This document shows, piece after piece, positions 11,131-24,581 of a DNA stretch of 64,000 bases (position 1 is the stretch's first letter; every line of letters starts with the position of its first letter). The position numbers and the translations under genes are program-made. The notes beneath the pieces were generated by a model. That model had not been told where the DNA came from, made no database searches, and saw only the letters and a list, made by a program, of their open reading frames with translations. Source of the DNA: Bombyx mori (lineage: Eukaryota; Arthropoda; Insecta; Lepidoptera; Bombycidae); NCBI RefSeq assembly GCF_030269925.1, contig NC_085128.1, forward strand, positions 13,828,501 through 13,892,500, written 5' to 3'.

Positions 11131-13201
11131 TAGTTTTTTTTTCTCTTAACAAATATAATCACTCATTGCGTATTTTTATGGATAAAGATTCACTGAATCC
11201 CATAAAAACTTCGTGTTTACATGTAACTTTTTACACAAGCGCCATGTTTTCGAAACTACCGCGATTTATCGCACGTTATATATTTTGTGGGATACTAACG
11301 AGCAAAGTTCCGTACTTATTCCTATAAAGTACACGCGAACAAATACATTTTTTATTCATTAATGGCTACATAATATTAATTCTGGAGTTTTCTAAAAGAA
11401 ACGGTTCACTTTATTAGCTTTCATAACTTGGTTATTGAAAGATCGGCTCATAGAAGCAATGATTTTTTATACCACAGATATGTTATCTTCATAGTAACTG
11501 ACTCTTCAAATCAGATCGCGCCATATATATCTACATACCTACCGATATAGTGCACACACAATATGTTGACAAGTAGCATTAATGAAAAGTACAAAAGATG
11601 GGATAAGCGTGTGAGTAAAAAAGATAGCTATAATTGGAACGATTGCACTTGTTATATTATTATTGCATTTGTTTAGACGCGACTAAAAACAAAACGTCCC
11701 AATTGGCCTGTTTTCGAGTCTACACTTGACGTGCGCTTGAAACATTTCTGCTTCTTTTTTACATATAAAATATCATTGCATAGGAGATTTCAAATGAAAC
11801 AAATGCAGTTTTGTCGTTTAATTTTATATTTTCTAGAATGTCTCAGGTTTATTCGTAATTTTGTACATACATTTCAACTATGAAGCTAGATACATTAAAG
11901 ATAAGTGTTATATATTATTTAACTAAAAACCCTACATTCGATTTACTTACAAAAAATCACTTAAAACTAATACGATTACAAACTAATAGTTGTCACTAAA
12001 GTTTTAAGAAATCCCGCAAAAATAAAACGATAATGGATATAAAGAGATACAATGGATATAAAAATAAGATACTTTTTTTCGAAAATCGCCTATTGTAGGA
12101 TTTCGTATTTAGATCACGTTGTACAGCGTTTATTTAAATAAATCCTACCATAAAACAGTTGCATATATATCAGGCGCATAGATATGATATTAAAAGCTCA
12201 TATAATTAAAATTGTTCAAATTGAAGCCGCGGATATCCGATACGTTGTTACGAGATCGAACCTGTACAAGTTGCGAATGATAGTTTTACGATTTTTTTCT
12301 TGTTTTTTTTAATCATTCTATAATCGTCGATATTTTGATTCATATACAATACCCATGCTCGGATAATTAATATTAAAAAAACCAAATAAAAACTAGCAAA
12401 CCAAAAAATTTATATAAATACCGAATTTAATGTTTGCGTCACAATATTTTCATCGTTCTTTTTCCCATTAAACCTTTATTACTATTTATTATTGTAGTAA
12501 ATATTTGATCAAATTACGAAATAATACGAAATAATTATAACTATTTAATGTTCTCATTTAAGTGAATTTATGTAATTCTTTTGAGAATAAAGAATATCTT
12601 TAACCCGAAATATTTGGGCAACATTGTGTGTTTAAAATTATACAATATTCCCATAATATAGCTATTAATATGTACATTGGATTACGCAACTATATACTAT
12701 TTGAATATATTAACTACGTAAATAAAGTATACGATATCATTATAACCTATATCTAATTTTACAACTAATTTAAAGAAGAAAAACAAAACTATGAAGCCTT
12801 AACTAATTCAAAAAGTTTAAATGTTAATTGATTTTTACAAATATTACATAATATTTGAAATAAAATTTGTTTTAAAAAATCTTTTGTAATAAATTTCATA
12901 TTCTTACTTTCAATTAGCTAGCTTTACATTTACTACTACAGATACAGGTTGACTTTTTTTTTCTTTATAAATTTAAGCAATGATTTTTATATTTATGCTC
13001 AAAGAGTTCGAGTTCGCTATAATCTAAATTCTATGGCAACAAATTAAGTCTACAATTACAATAAAGTTGACTGAATGTCTTTGTGAAAGTAATTAATCTG
13101 ATTTCATCAATATCTAAAGTAAATTAACTTTCATGGTGACACTAGGACAAACCTTTAGCGTGAGTCTAAGCTTCGAACTCTTCAAGCAAAGACTCGATTC
13201 C
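11131..13201 (-). other. AT-rich intergenic DNA and probable 3' UTR of the NDRG gene
   Basis: No coding exon or clear transposon was seen. The first AATAAA on the - strand downstream of the NDRG stop appears as TTTATT at about 12474-12490, giving a 3' UTR of roughly 720 nt if used. Below about 12470 the sequence is unassigned. Confidence 0.35.
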
Positions 13202-16200
13202 CTAGAGCTTTGTGTGCGGCGGAGAATCGGCCACGCTCGGCGTGAGGGAGAGCCGCCTGATGTTGGGCTTGTCGTACTCCTCCATGGACATGGCGCGGGA
13301 CATGCGCCTCTCAACGCCGGGCGGCGGGAGGGACGTCAGCTGACCTTGTCCTTGGCAGAACAAGAGGAGTGACTGCGCCACTTTGGCGGGCTGGAAGTTA
13401 CAGCAGATAAGATTTTAATATCCCTCGAGACTGAGAGAATTTATTTTCTTAAATTTGTATAATGCGGTAAATTCAAAAGTACCCTACTTTTCATGTTATT
13501 ATGCAATGTCCATGATACAAACGAAAAACCGTTATGTCGTCACGATATCTCAGAGACTATCCGTCCAATAGACTTTAAAGTTATAGCATTTCTTTTAGCT
13601 CCTTTTCTTTTAGGTGTTTGCTAAGAATTATTTCTTTTACAGGTCCTATCCAAAAAAAGAGACTTTTCACCTATCGTAACATGTACATAATAGCAACCCT
13701 TAAGAGTTACATAAATGAACACGGTCACTTTTTGCTATAATAGCACTAGTAATATGTAGACTAGAGGGCTGCTTAAACCACCTCTTTAGGCCGAAAACGC
13801 AATGTGTTTTATTTCCTTGTCAATAACAACACTGTCATTCGCTCGTAAATTTTCGGCACACCTCTAATATGTGTATTTATTTTTTGTTGCTTAGATTAGT
13901 CGACGAGCTTACACATTACACACAGCCCATATGGTGTTAATTGGTTACCGGAGACATCAAAAACCTAAAAATACCACCACCACCTACCCTGAGATATGAG
14001 TTCTAAAGTATCAGAAAGTTTTACAGTACAACCGCTCCCCCCTCTTCAAACCGAAACGAATTACTGCTTGAACTGCTTCACGGTAGAAATAGGAAGGATG
14101 GTTGGTACGGGTAGTGTGGGCTCATAAGATATCCAAACCCCACTAATAATTACGATACTATATTTTTTATATTACACGATGCTATTTCCTTCATCGTGGA
14201 AGTCGTTCGTAAATTTTTGTTAAGTGCGTATTTAATTAGAAAATTTTTATTTCTGTCTATGGGGGATTCGAACACTGGTAGTCTCGCATCGCTCGACGCG
14301 AATGCACCAGGTGTCTTATTTTTGAGGCCACGACGACTTGAAGTTGAATTATTAAAATTAGTCTTCTGATTATTTGATCAACGTTCATTATTTTTATTCG
14401 ATTTTCAAAACCAGTTCGTTATCGGTCGATGTTGTATGGGTTCCAGATTACGTACCGCTTCGGCCAATACGTCACCGACTTTCTCGACTTTCAGTATAGT
14501 GACTCTGTCCCGATCGAGCTCCTTGTAGAGTTTCTCGATGACGCTGCTATAGGGACTCAGCGTTCCCGTGATGAGCAAGATATCAGGTCGGCAACCTTTC
14601 AGGAGAAGGTCTTTCCGGCTGCAAATGTACAACAGAAAAAGTTTTTAAGCGCACATGACATTTTTATGAAAATTTTAAAAATACGAAAGCATTTTTCGAA
14701 AACAATATGTTTGAAAGAGCACAATTTTAAGAAGAAAAGAAAATTGTCATTAACGGAATTAAACTGAAAATATCATCAACGTGCCTAGTCGAAGTCAAAC
14801 AAACATGTCTTTATGAGGGAACTCAATTACCATTGGTCAGATCTTAATGAAAGAGAACAATGTGAAAAGTAAACGATTTCAAATATATAAAAAAAGTTTT
14901 ATTAAAATTTGTTTGATTCAAAAAAGTTCTGAGGTTCACATTAAAAAATCCAGTCTAATCCTCCGTCTTTTAAAGGCTGTTAAAATGCTTGAAACCACGA
15001 ACCTATAATATCACTATTTATTTCTATTATGAACCTTTACATTTCAACTTACTTGATAAAAGCTCTAACAAAGAGCTTGATGTTGTGCGGGTTGAGATTG
15101 CCGCGAAGCCGGGACCGGTATTCCGCCAGCATGCGATCTTTTTCATTCGGTTCGCACGAATCGCTAGAGATTTGCTGTAAATAAATTTAGAGCATATATA
15201 GTAGTAACTATCGGAAAAAAGGCCTGAGTTGGGCTCTAAAGTCGTCGTGGCCTAAAGGATAAAACATCCGATGCATTCGTATCCAGCGATGCACCGGTGC
15301 TCGAATCCCAAGCGGGTACCAATTTTTCTAATGAAATAAGTACTTAACGAATGCTCTCGATGTACTTCCACACGTAACTTCCACTAACTTCCACTTCCAA
15401 TAACATCGTGTAATAAAAATTATAATTTTCGTAATTACTGGTGGTAGGACCTCTGGGGAGTCCGCGCGGGTAGGTATCAACGCCCTGCCTATTTCTGCCG
15501 TGAAGCAGTAATGCGTTTCCGTTTGAAGGGTTGGGCAGCCGTTGTAACTATACTTGAGACCTTAGAACTTATATCTCAAGGTGGGTGGCGCATTTACGTC
15601 GTAGATGTCTATGGGCTCCAGTAACCACTTAACACCACATGGGCTGTGAGCTCGTCCACCCATTTAAGCAATAAAAAAAAAATCTTAAAAAAATTGGTTG
15701 AAAATATCATTACTTACTTATACAACCAATATGTATAAATATTGCTGACAGCAATTCATCTGCCGTCACCCACCTTAAAGTATGAGATGAAGGTTTCATA
15801 TAATATGAGCAGCCTACCTTATGCTAGATTCAGGTACGACGGTTGTTATAGTGTTAGTAGATTTCCGATATCACCTTGATCACCGCCACCAATTTTAGTA
15901 AATTGTCAATAGAAAAAAAAACCACATTTGAATACCTGATAGCGATAATCAAGATGTCCTGGCACAAAACTCACATGTCCAAACTTATGGTAAATCAGGA
16001 AGTCCTCTTCGGACTGAGAGATATCTGCTCCCCTCCATCTTGAGAACCTGCTTCTGAAGGCATCAGCTACAGAAGAAGTGGATGCGGTACAGTTGACGAG
16101 GACCAATCCGAGAAGACGGCGAGGATGGGCAAGCCCACATCTAGCCAGAATATTGGCACCGGCACCCTCTCCTATACCTACTGCATAGCGGATGTGGAGG

Positions 16201-19200
16201 AAATCCAGTACCGTTACCAAGTCCTCACCCAGAGTCTGGAGTGAAGGGAATTGATACCTGTTAACAAAATTGGTAAGCTCGACTATTATGGCACATTCAG
16301 TTTCTATCCTTCGCCTATTAGACGAGTATTATTCAGGGTATATTCAGGGTATAAAGATATTATTCAGAGTATACTCAAATAGGGCTGTGCCTATTGAATA
16401 TGTGTGTATATAACTTACGAATCAGGTAAATCCGGAGAGTTTTCTTCGTGGCCTGGCACATCGATGTGGATGAAGCAGGACCTCTCCTTGATCTCTGACA
16501 TAGCTGGACTGTTCACGAAGTCCACCATTGATGAATCTACAAAAAATTTGATGTAAATTTTCTAGCAATGCTTTACAAATCCGATAGTTAAATAGAGTGA
16601 ATTTTGATTTCGAAAACACGTTTCTCTTGAAATATGTCTGAACATACACGGTGTCTCTTCACTAATATCTGCAGATGTGTAACACATGTTTACGTATTTT
16701 ATCTTAATATAATTATATAAATCACGTGTCACGTTGTTTGTCCGCGATGGACTCCTAAACTACTTAACCGATTTTAAATTAAATTTGCACACCTTGTGCA
16801 GTTTGATCCAACTTGAAAGATAGGATGGTTTTTATTTCGATTAATGGTCGCAATATTTATTAATTAACAATAAAATGATTTCTTATGTTGATTTTTGTTA
16901 TTAATTGTAAGTTTCATAAGTCTAAAACAGATGGCGCCTTAGATCAGTTTTTACAGACATTTGTAGTACTGTCTGACATTAATATCTCATAGATGGCGCT
17001 GTGTTAAAAATACCAACGTGTCACATAAGCTACAATTTAATGGCATAAACACCACGTGTTGCTGAGGCTAAAGTATAAGTGAAATTTATTTCGTAGTAAA
17101 CGCAATACAGTGAAATCCAATTGTTCTTACTTTGTCAATTTTTGGTATTAGCATAGCCGGCCGCGTGTTATTTAGAAACAAAAACCTTAGCCACAGCAAC
17201 GTGTGGCCAGTTATGCTAGTTAGAAAATATATTTGTCGCGAGATTTGAATACCAGCATAGTTGCATCGTTAGAGTGCAGAATAGTGAGTTTAAATACACC
17301 GGTGGTCTTATACTTTTGGTGATGACTTCGTAGCACACACGACCCACTCTATTGAAACCACGTAAATGATTGCATTGTATAACGAATCACACCATATCAA
17401 ATCTAGTGGTGTTGGTGTACACATAAAGTGGCGCTACTTTTAGCATTCTAATCAGATATTTTGCATTTGTACTTTAATGTCATTGCTATTAACAATCGTA
17501 CAATTTCGGAACATTGGTTAATAATTAAATATCTAAGGGGTTGTATATTTGTTGTTCAATTTCGTAACAAGTATGAAACTTTTGTTAACTACAAATTAAA
17601 AAAAAGAAAAAGAGCTATGCTATTCCAATACAATATCGGTAAAGAGATTTTTTAGTGAAAAACGAATTTAGAAGAAAAATATTGAGTCGCCTCTTAAATA
17701 TACTCTGTAAATTTTCCATTTGTCTTTTATAGACAAAAATGATAAAAATCTATCCGTTAGTCTTTTATAGACAAAAAAGGATAACAATCCATTGATTTGC
17801 TGGGTTCAGAAGAAGTATGAAAAGTGGATTGATGATGCTACAACGCAATGAAAACCGCACGCAGTTAGCGGACGCATGGATATCACGATTGTGTTACAAT
17901 GCGTGCTTCCAGAGGACATCAGTAAAATTCATTAATTTATAGCATTACTTGCATTATTCCTTAATTATATCTAAAAAAAATGTATAATTACTTACGGTTG
18001 GTGCCTAAGTCGTGAACGGTCAGGAAGACACATCTTTTATCCTGCTGAGTCAGATCCCCCTGATAACAAACATATCTATCATCCAATTGTTTTGTCTTAT
18101 ATGACGACATGTTGTGACTATGAAGTCTGTGAGCACAACCGATGTAATTACTGATTTAAATAATCAATCTTCTAGTTTGAAGAGTAACCTGGCCGCTTTG
18201 TATTTTTTACCCGTTATTTCATTTCAGGAAATTGACTTCGGGTCTCAATGTACTTACTACCTTTTCTATCTGTGACATTCACGACTCTGAGATCCTAGAA
18301 CGTTAACCTATTTGCCCAAATGTGCCAGTTAAAAATAGGTAGGTGCTGCTTATAAGTGTCGAATAGTCAAATAAAAAGATTCATTTTAAAACCAATATAA
18401 AGAAAAAAGAAATCGTTTCGACAAACGGTGAATTGCAGATAGTAGCAAACAAAACTATATTATTTTTGCTGATGGTATCACCACCCAGCCTGTTTCTGCG
18501 GCGAAGCAGTCGTGCGTCCAGGTTGAAGGGTCCACAACCGTTATCCTTAAAATTGAAGCTTAAGCCGAGGTGGGTAGCGGCATAGACATTGTAATATCTA
18601 CCAGACTACGCTGACTAAGTAACGTCAGGTGTGCTGTGATTTCATTTATCGGTCTACGCAAATAAGCATCCCAAAAAAAATCCTGAATGCTAAACTCCTC
18701 CGAGAGAGACTTCCAGACAGATTTTAAGGAAAATAAACAAAAAGATTGACGGCGTTTGGCATTTTAGTCATAACAAAGTAAAATTCAAATTGAAAGCAAG
18801 GTGCCTAAAACTACCAACAGAATCTATTAAGAGCCTACAATTGGTATAAAATTACAAGAAAACATGCGTGTATTTAAATATTAACTTTTTCGACTATCTT
18901 GAGTATAAAATAAACTGCTCCGCGAATCAACAACATTAAATAAGTTATACACTACTACTATAACACTTCAATTCGAAGTAAAAGAAAGACTACTCATGTT
19001 AAATTTAATTAGAAATAACGTAATTTATCATAATTAAAAGAGTTGACATACCTTGGACATTCCCTGGGCAGCAAAATGATTACAATTTATACATTATAAT
19101 ATAAGCAAGTTTTTTAAAAATTGTCTATACTAATATTATAAAGAGGAAAGATTTGTTTGTTTGTTTGTATTGAATAGGCTCCGAAACTACTGAACCGATT

Positions 19201-22200
19201 TGAATAATTCTTTCACTGTTTGGAAGCTAAACTATTCCCGTGCAACATAGAATAATGTACTACATCTTCGTAAAACACATTATTAATTACAAGTATATGT
19301 CTAACTATTATAGTTATGCCGCAATAAGTTTTCTTTTATTAAAAAAAATAAAACATCGTCAAATATCGTTGAAATTTTCGTTAAAGACCCGAGCGGAGCC
19401 GGAGCAGGCCGCTTGTCATAAATAAATTCAATGCTTATACTAGATTGTACCGAGAAAACTATTTTCATACAAAAATAAAACTGGAATAAACTAAGTATAA
19501 AAATAATAAAATATTCGTAGTAAAAATATTCGTGCTTGGGTTTACTAGCAAAAAAATAAAAATAATGGACTCATTTCGACCCACGTTTGTTTAGGTAAAT
19601 CGAAAGAGCAATGGAGGTGACATTTCCAGATTGGCATCCATTACCACTTTCCCACAGCATTTAACGGCGCGAAATGAAATGTCAAGTTGGTAGATTACTT
19701 TCAATAATAATTTTCTTATACCTTGGGAGATAACCTTAGATGCCTTATTTTATCATGGTAAAATGGCATGAAGTGGCGATTAAAAAAATTGTTTTTTTTT
19801 CTTCATGTTATGAAAATTATTTAAAAAGTTAAACAACTGACTTTCTTCTTAATTTATAATATTTTGATTCCAATACAATTATAAAAGCGTTTTTTTTTTC
19901 AAAAATATTACTGATAAAATACCATACCATATTGTTAGTCGTGCCATTTTCAGAAAATTGTCACCTTTGAACTTGATATTGATAACAAATCACCTTATAC
20001 TAGTATAGAGCATAAATATCAGGTGTCAATACAACTGAACGAAGGAATTGGATGTCAAAGATCAAAGGATGTTATTACGTTTGAAAGCACAGAAAATAAA
20101 AAGAAGGGTCGGAAGCCGTTGTGGTTTTTTCTTTTCAGAATTGATTAGCTACGGCTTTTTATAATGCAATTTTTCGATAAGAAGAATGTAATAAGATTAG
20201 TAATAGCTTTCTTAAATTATATTGTAAGTAAAAAATGATAATTATATTTGATAAAAATAACGAAGTTGTTTGCGAAATCTAACTACTACTAATTTTGGAG
20301 GCGAACTGAAACCAGATCAAGCAAATAAATTTTACTTAATATTCTATTGATTAATTTGAGTCCAAATTGATAATATGTTAGCTAAGTTTAAATTTATCAA
20401 GACAACCAAAGAGATATTTAATACTTGAACGGTTTAAGGTGTTTCGGAATCCAGCCGAGGAACTTTCTTAGAAAATGTAGTTCATAAAATTGAATAAATG
20501 AGATCCTAAAAATGAGATCAATTTATTTTACGAAAATAAAACGGATGTAGTTTAATTTGATATGTACTCACTTGTACATGAACATGTATGTCTCCACTCC
20601 GGTCGGTGCTGACCACATATTTCTGTAACAAACAAAGAAACTTATTAAGATTAATAAAAAATCTGTGACATATAGCATGAAGAAATTCTAAGATATTTCG
20701 AGTAAGAACTTCACGTACCCAATTCCCATTATTTATTCCTCATAATTATTAAATTGTTTCTTACTAAATTTGTTATTTTATTTTCATAATTTAAATATCA
20801 AATCTCAAAAATATCACTATAATTCTTTAAAGATCTACTACTGACAGTTCACATTTTTTTAAGAAATCAATGCATCCTTCAATCTCATTCGTCTACAATT
20901 AGAATATTATATTTGTTGAAAATAATGAACCTTTAAATATTTACATTGCTGGTACTTTTAGATGCGATCTACAAATCTCTGGAATATCTTTCGAGATGGT
21001 GGTAAATGTTTGTTTACATTTTTTTATTATTGTTAACAATGAAATCCAAAACGAACAAATTGATCGACAATTCAAAAAACTTAATGAAAAAACATCAAAC
21101 GGCAAAAAGTAAGATTCATTGTAGCTTAAAATTGGAAAAATAATTTCATATGTAAGTAAACATTATGTGATGCTTTTGAAATTTAAATGGTAATATTAAG
21201 AAAATAATTCAAAGGAAATGTAAATTATTGGAATGGTAATATTAAGAAAACAGTTTGAAGGAAATGTAAATTACACCGCTTGGTCGGTAGCAGTAGGAAA
21301 GGAGCAGGAATCAACATATTGAAGAAGAAAGAGACGCATACTAAATGATCTCAATATTACCTTTTTTCATACATTAATTTCTGTTTTTGTACAGTATCGA
21401 CTTATATTATGAAAATGAACAATTAATGCGCATTACGTTGATGAAGTTCGCCGCTATTTTCATTTTCATTTCTAATTCAGCTATTATCATTGGCATTGTG
21501 AACAAGTATGTTTAAATTATTGTTCCATCTCCATTTTCATCTCATTATTAAATTGGTTACAATAGCTAAATGGACTACCTAAATGGATAAAAACAAGCTT
21601 ACTATAATAACACTTCACTATAATAATACTTCATACTACAATATGAGATCATTATATTGCATTTTTTTGTGGAGCAATGTAGACGATGTCGAAACTGAAG
21701 TATATTTATACAAAATGCAGCTAAAGAAATACAAAATTTAGTATACCGTCACTTTTTTAAATGGATTGTTAAAAATATAAACGATATCCACAGTGTCTGT
21801 CTGTAATTACTCATTTATATAGTGCGAAAATAGTAGGAACAAATATATGCTTGTTGACGATCGCTCGATCCGACTCTCTGATAAATGACTGTCTGTGTTT
21901 TATATGCTTGGACTATTTCGACATTCACAAATATATTTTTTATTCATTTAAATGTGATTCCAAATTACGATCACATATTGGAAAAAGTTTTGTACAGCGT
22001 TACGATCGCACCGCATAAAATAAAACTTCCACCGTTCCAAAACCTGCTCTTATTGTAATAAAAAAATATCTAACACCTTTTTCTCGCCATAACCATCTTC
22101 GTCGTCTTCCTTTTCTCTGTCATTCTCCGTCTGTCATTCTCTTTTCCCTTTTTTTCCTTTTCTCTCATTCACATCTTAACGCTCCGTTCCACACTCTTTT

Positions 22201-24548
22201 CATTACCTATCCTACATAATATATTTTATAATTTAGTTTAAATAACTTTAATTGACCTTCATTACTTGTCTAACTTTCTCCTCTGGTTCCTCAAAAGAGT
22301 TCGCTCTGAAATATACATCTCGACTTGAAACGCACTTTTTTATTTATTCTAGATTAGATTTTAGCACAAAACAATTGAATCACAATCCGGACCAATTAAA
22401 ACGCAATACAAGTACTCTCAAGGCTATCCGATGCAGTTGGCTGATATACAAACATCGTTATAGTACACAATTGTGTTTACCACCGCGCACCAGAAATAGA
22501 ACTAAGAAAACGTATGCGCACACATGCGTACGTGTATCGAGCAGCGTATCTGAATACTACAATGTTTTTTTTTCTGCCTATTCTAGTAACCTCGAAGGGT
22601 TATTCTACATTCACCGAACTAGTAGGTGAGCTCACGGAGCTCAAACCGGGAGTGTTGCTAACACTGGCCCTAGCAAGAACAGTGCTTCGCAGAATCTACC
22701 ACCGGATCCGAAACGCGACCCGTTGAGAAGATCCGGAGAGAAACTCGGTGGGCTGTGTCTATGGGTTAATTTCCTCGTCGAACCCTTCGTCGCAAGTGAC
22801 GGGTTCGGCGAGGACGGCGACCGGTGCTTGAGGGTACCTAAAAGCACCGTTAATGGATCGGGAAGAACCGTGATAACATGTTTAGGGCGACGTCGACTGT
22901 TTACCATTCGGTCCACAGAATCGGGTATGATATAATGCATTAGCCAAAGCAATGTTTGACAACAACACAAAAACTAATAAGCTTATATTCGATTAACTGG
23001 GTAAATCATAATTTTTTTGTGTATAATAATAATAAAAAAACTAGTTAATTGTGGACGCTCTGCGTTAAGTACCGCTAATTGTACGTAATTCAATAGTTTA
23101 TCGAAGTGAATCGCGTCATCTGTCATGTGTCTAAGGTACTATGACCTAACCTAAAAGCTATGAACCTTTTCTAATGTTTCAACAACTGTATTTTCAAGGC
23201 AATTAGATAAATTATGTGCGATTTAATTGTAATAAACATTCGTTGTATTTTTATATATGAAAATTGACGTTCACACTGGAAGGTATTGCTAGTTCCGGAT
23301 GGTTGGTAGATGTTAAGCTATCTGCTCGTCTGACAGCAATAAAAAACTATTTTCAAATTTTCAATGTGCCTACGGTTTCGTAAGACCGTGGCTACATTGG
23401 CTTTCATAACGTCTACCAGATACCAATATTTTTTGAGTGACTTCGATCCTATCGAACGTTTTATCGAACGGCCTTCGTAATGGAATAATAACATCGATAT
23501 TTTTATAACATAAATAATATATGGAGACCAAATATTAATGTAAAATAACGTACCAACTAAGACCACTCTATTGAAAGACGCACACATAAGCTGTACTCTC
23601 ACTAAAACAAACTCATAAGAAAAAAGAACTAACCCAAAACAAGAGTTCACTTTAAAATCGGTCTTATTGAAAACAAAAGAATTCTCTAGAAAATGGAGAG
23701 CGTAAATAGGCGCAAACAATTCAGTACATTTTGCAGTGTTATATTAAATTAGAAATCAGTTTTAAAGCAAATAAACATTATGAGACAATACTAGTAAAAT
23801 AGTGGTGGTGGAGTCCACACAGATATCTACCACCACCCTGCCAATTTCTGCCGCAAAGCAGTAGTGCATTCAGATTTAAAAAAAATTCGGCTTTGAATAT
23901 ATATTTTTAAGGTAGTAAGTAATGCCGTGCAGCAGTTAATGACGGGCGGGTGACTGACAATTTCAAATTGACTTTTTGATTTTAAGTAAAAACGCCTTAA
24001 ACAGGTCGTCTTAAGATATATTTTCAAGATTCTCGTCTTAAGGTCTCTTTAAGCTAATATTTTCTAAATGTACAGAGGATTTCAATATTACAAATCTAAA
24101 GTAGATGCTTTTTTTGTTTTTGTTTTTTGGGGTTTTTTTTTTGTCTGCGACCTATAATTTATATGCTTATAAAGTTAATAAATAGCATGATGTTATTTAT
24201 ATAAAACTAAGACTAAACTAAAGTTTGATTTTTTTTTCTTATTGCTTAGTTGGTTGGACGTGCTCACAGCCCACCTGGTGTTAAGTGGTTACTGGAGCCC
24301 ATAGAAATCTACAACGTAAATGCGCCACCCACCTTGAGATATAAGTTCTAAGCTCTCAAGTATAGTTACAACGACTACCCCACCCTTCAAACCGAAACGC
24401 ATTACTGCTTCACGGCGAAATAGGTAGGGTGGTGGTACCTACCCGTACGGACTCACAAGAGGTTCTACCACCAATAAAATGCGGTAATGCAAGTGGTGTA
24501 TTGTAAGTACAAACAGGAGACTATTTTTCGGTATCATTAGCGTTATCT

Positions 24549-24581
<33 letters not shown>

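Larger units (their letters stand above)
18060..20571 (-). other. NDRG intron 2
   Basis: It holds an old Bm1 fragment (18474-18662), the Helitron H2 copy (19124-19415) and long AT-rich stretches with no recognised content. Confidence 0.5.
20623..24231 (-). other. NDRG intron 1, right-hand part (low coordinates)
   Basis: AT-rich intron. Items seen: a tandem duplication of about 42 bp (21186-21268, units sharing TGGTAATATTAAGAAAA), a polypyrimidine stretch (22078-22200), a retroposon (22564-22936), and a diverged Bm1 scrap near 23800-23900. The 133-codon ORF at 23318-23719 has no recognisable domain. Confidence 0.45.

Noticed and set aside
14405..14455. C-terminal extension NLEPIQHRPITNWF of the NDRG protein
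   Set aside because: It is readthrough of the GTACGT donor; the spliced exon at 13202-13390 continues in phase with conserved family sequence.
15906..15974. Extension of NDRG exon 5 past KFGH
   Set aside because: A strong GTGAGT donor follows the His codon, and the next exon continues the family sequence in phase.
23318..23719. 133-codon - strand ORF
   Set aside because: No recognised domain, no splice or codon-use support, AT-rich low-complexity composition; likely chance.
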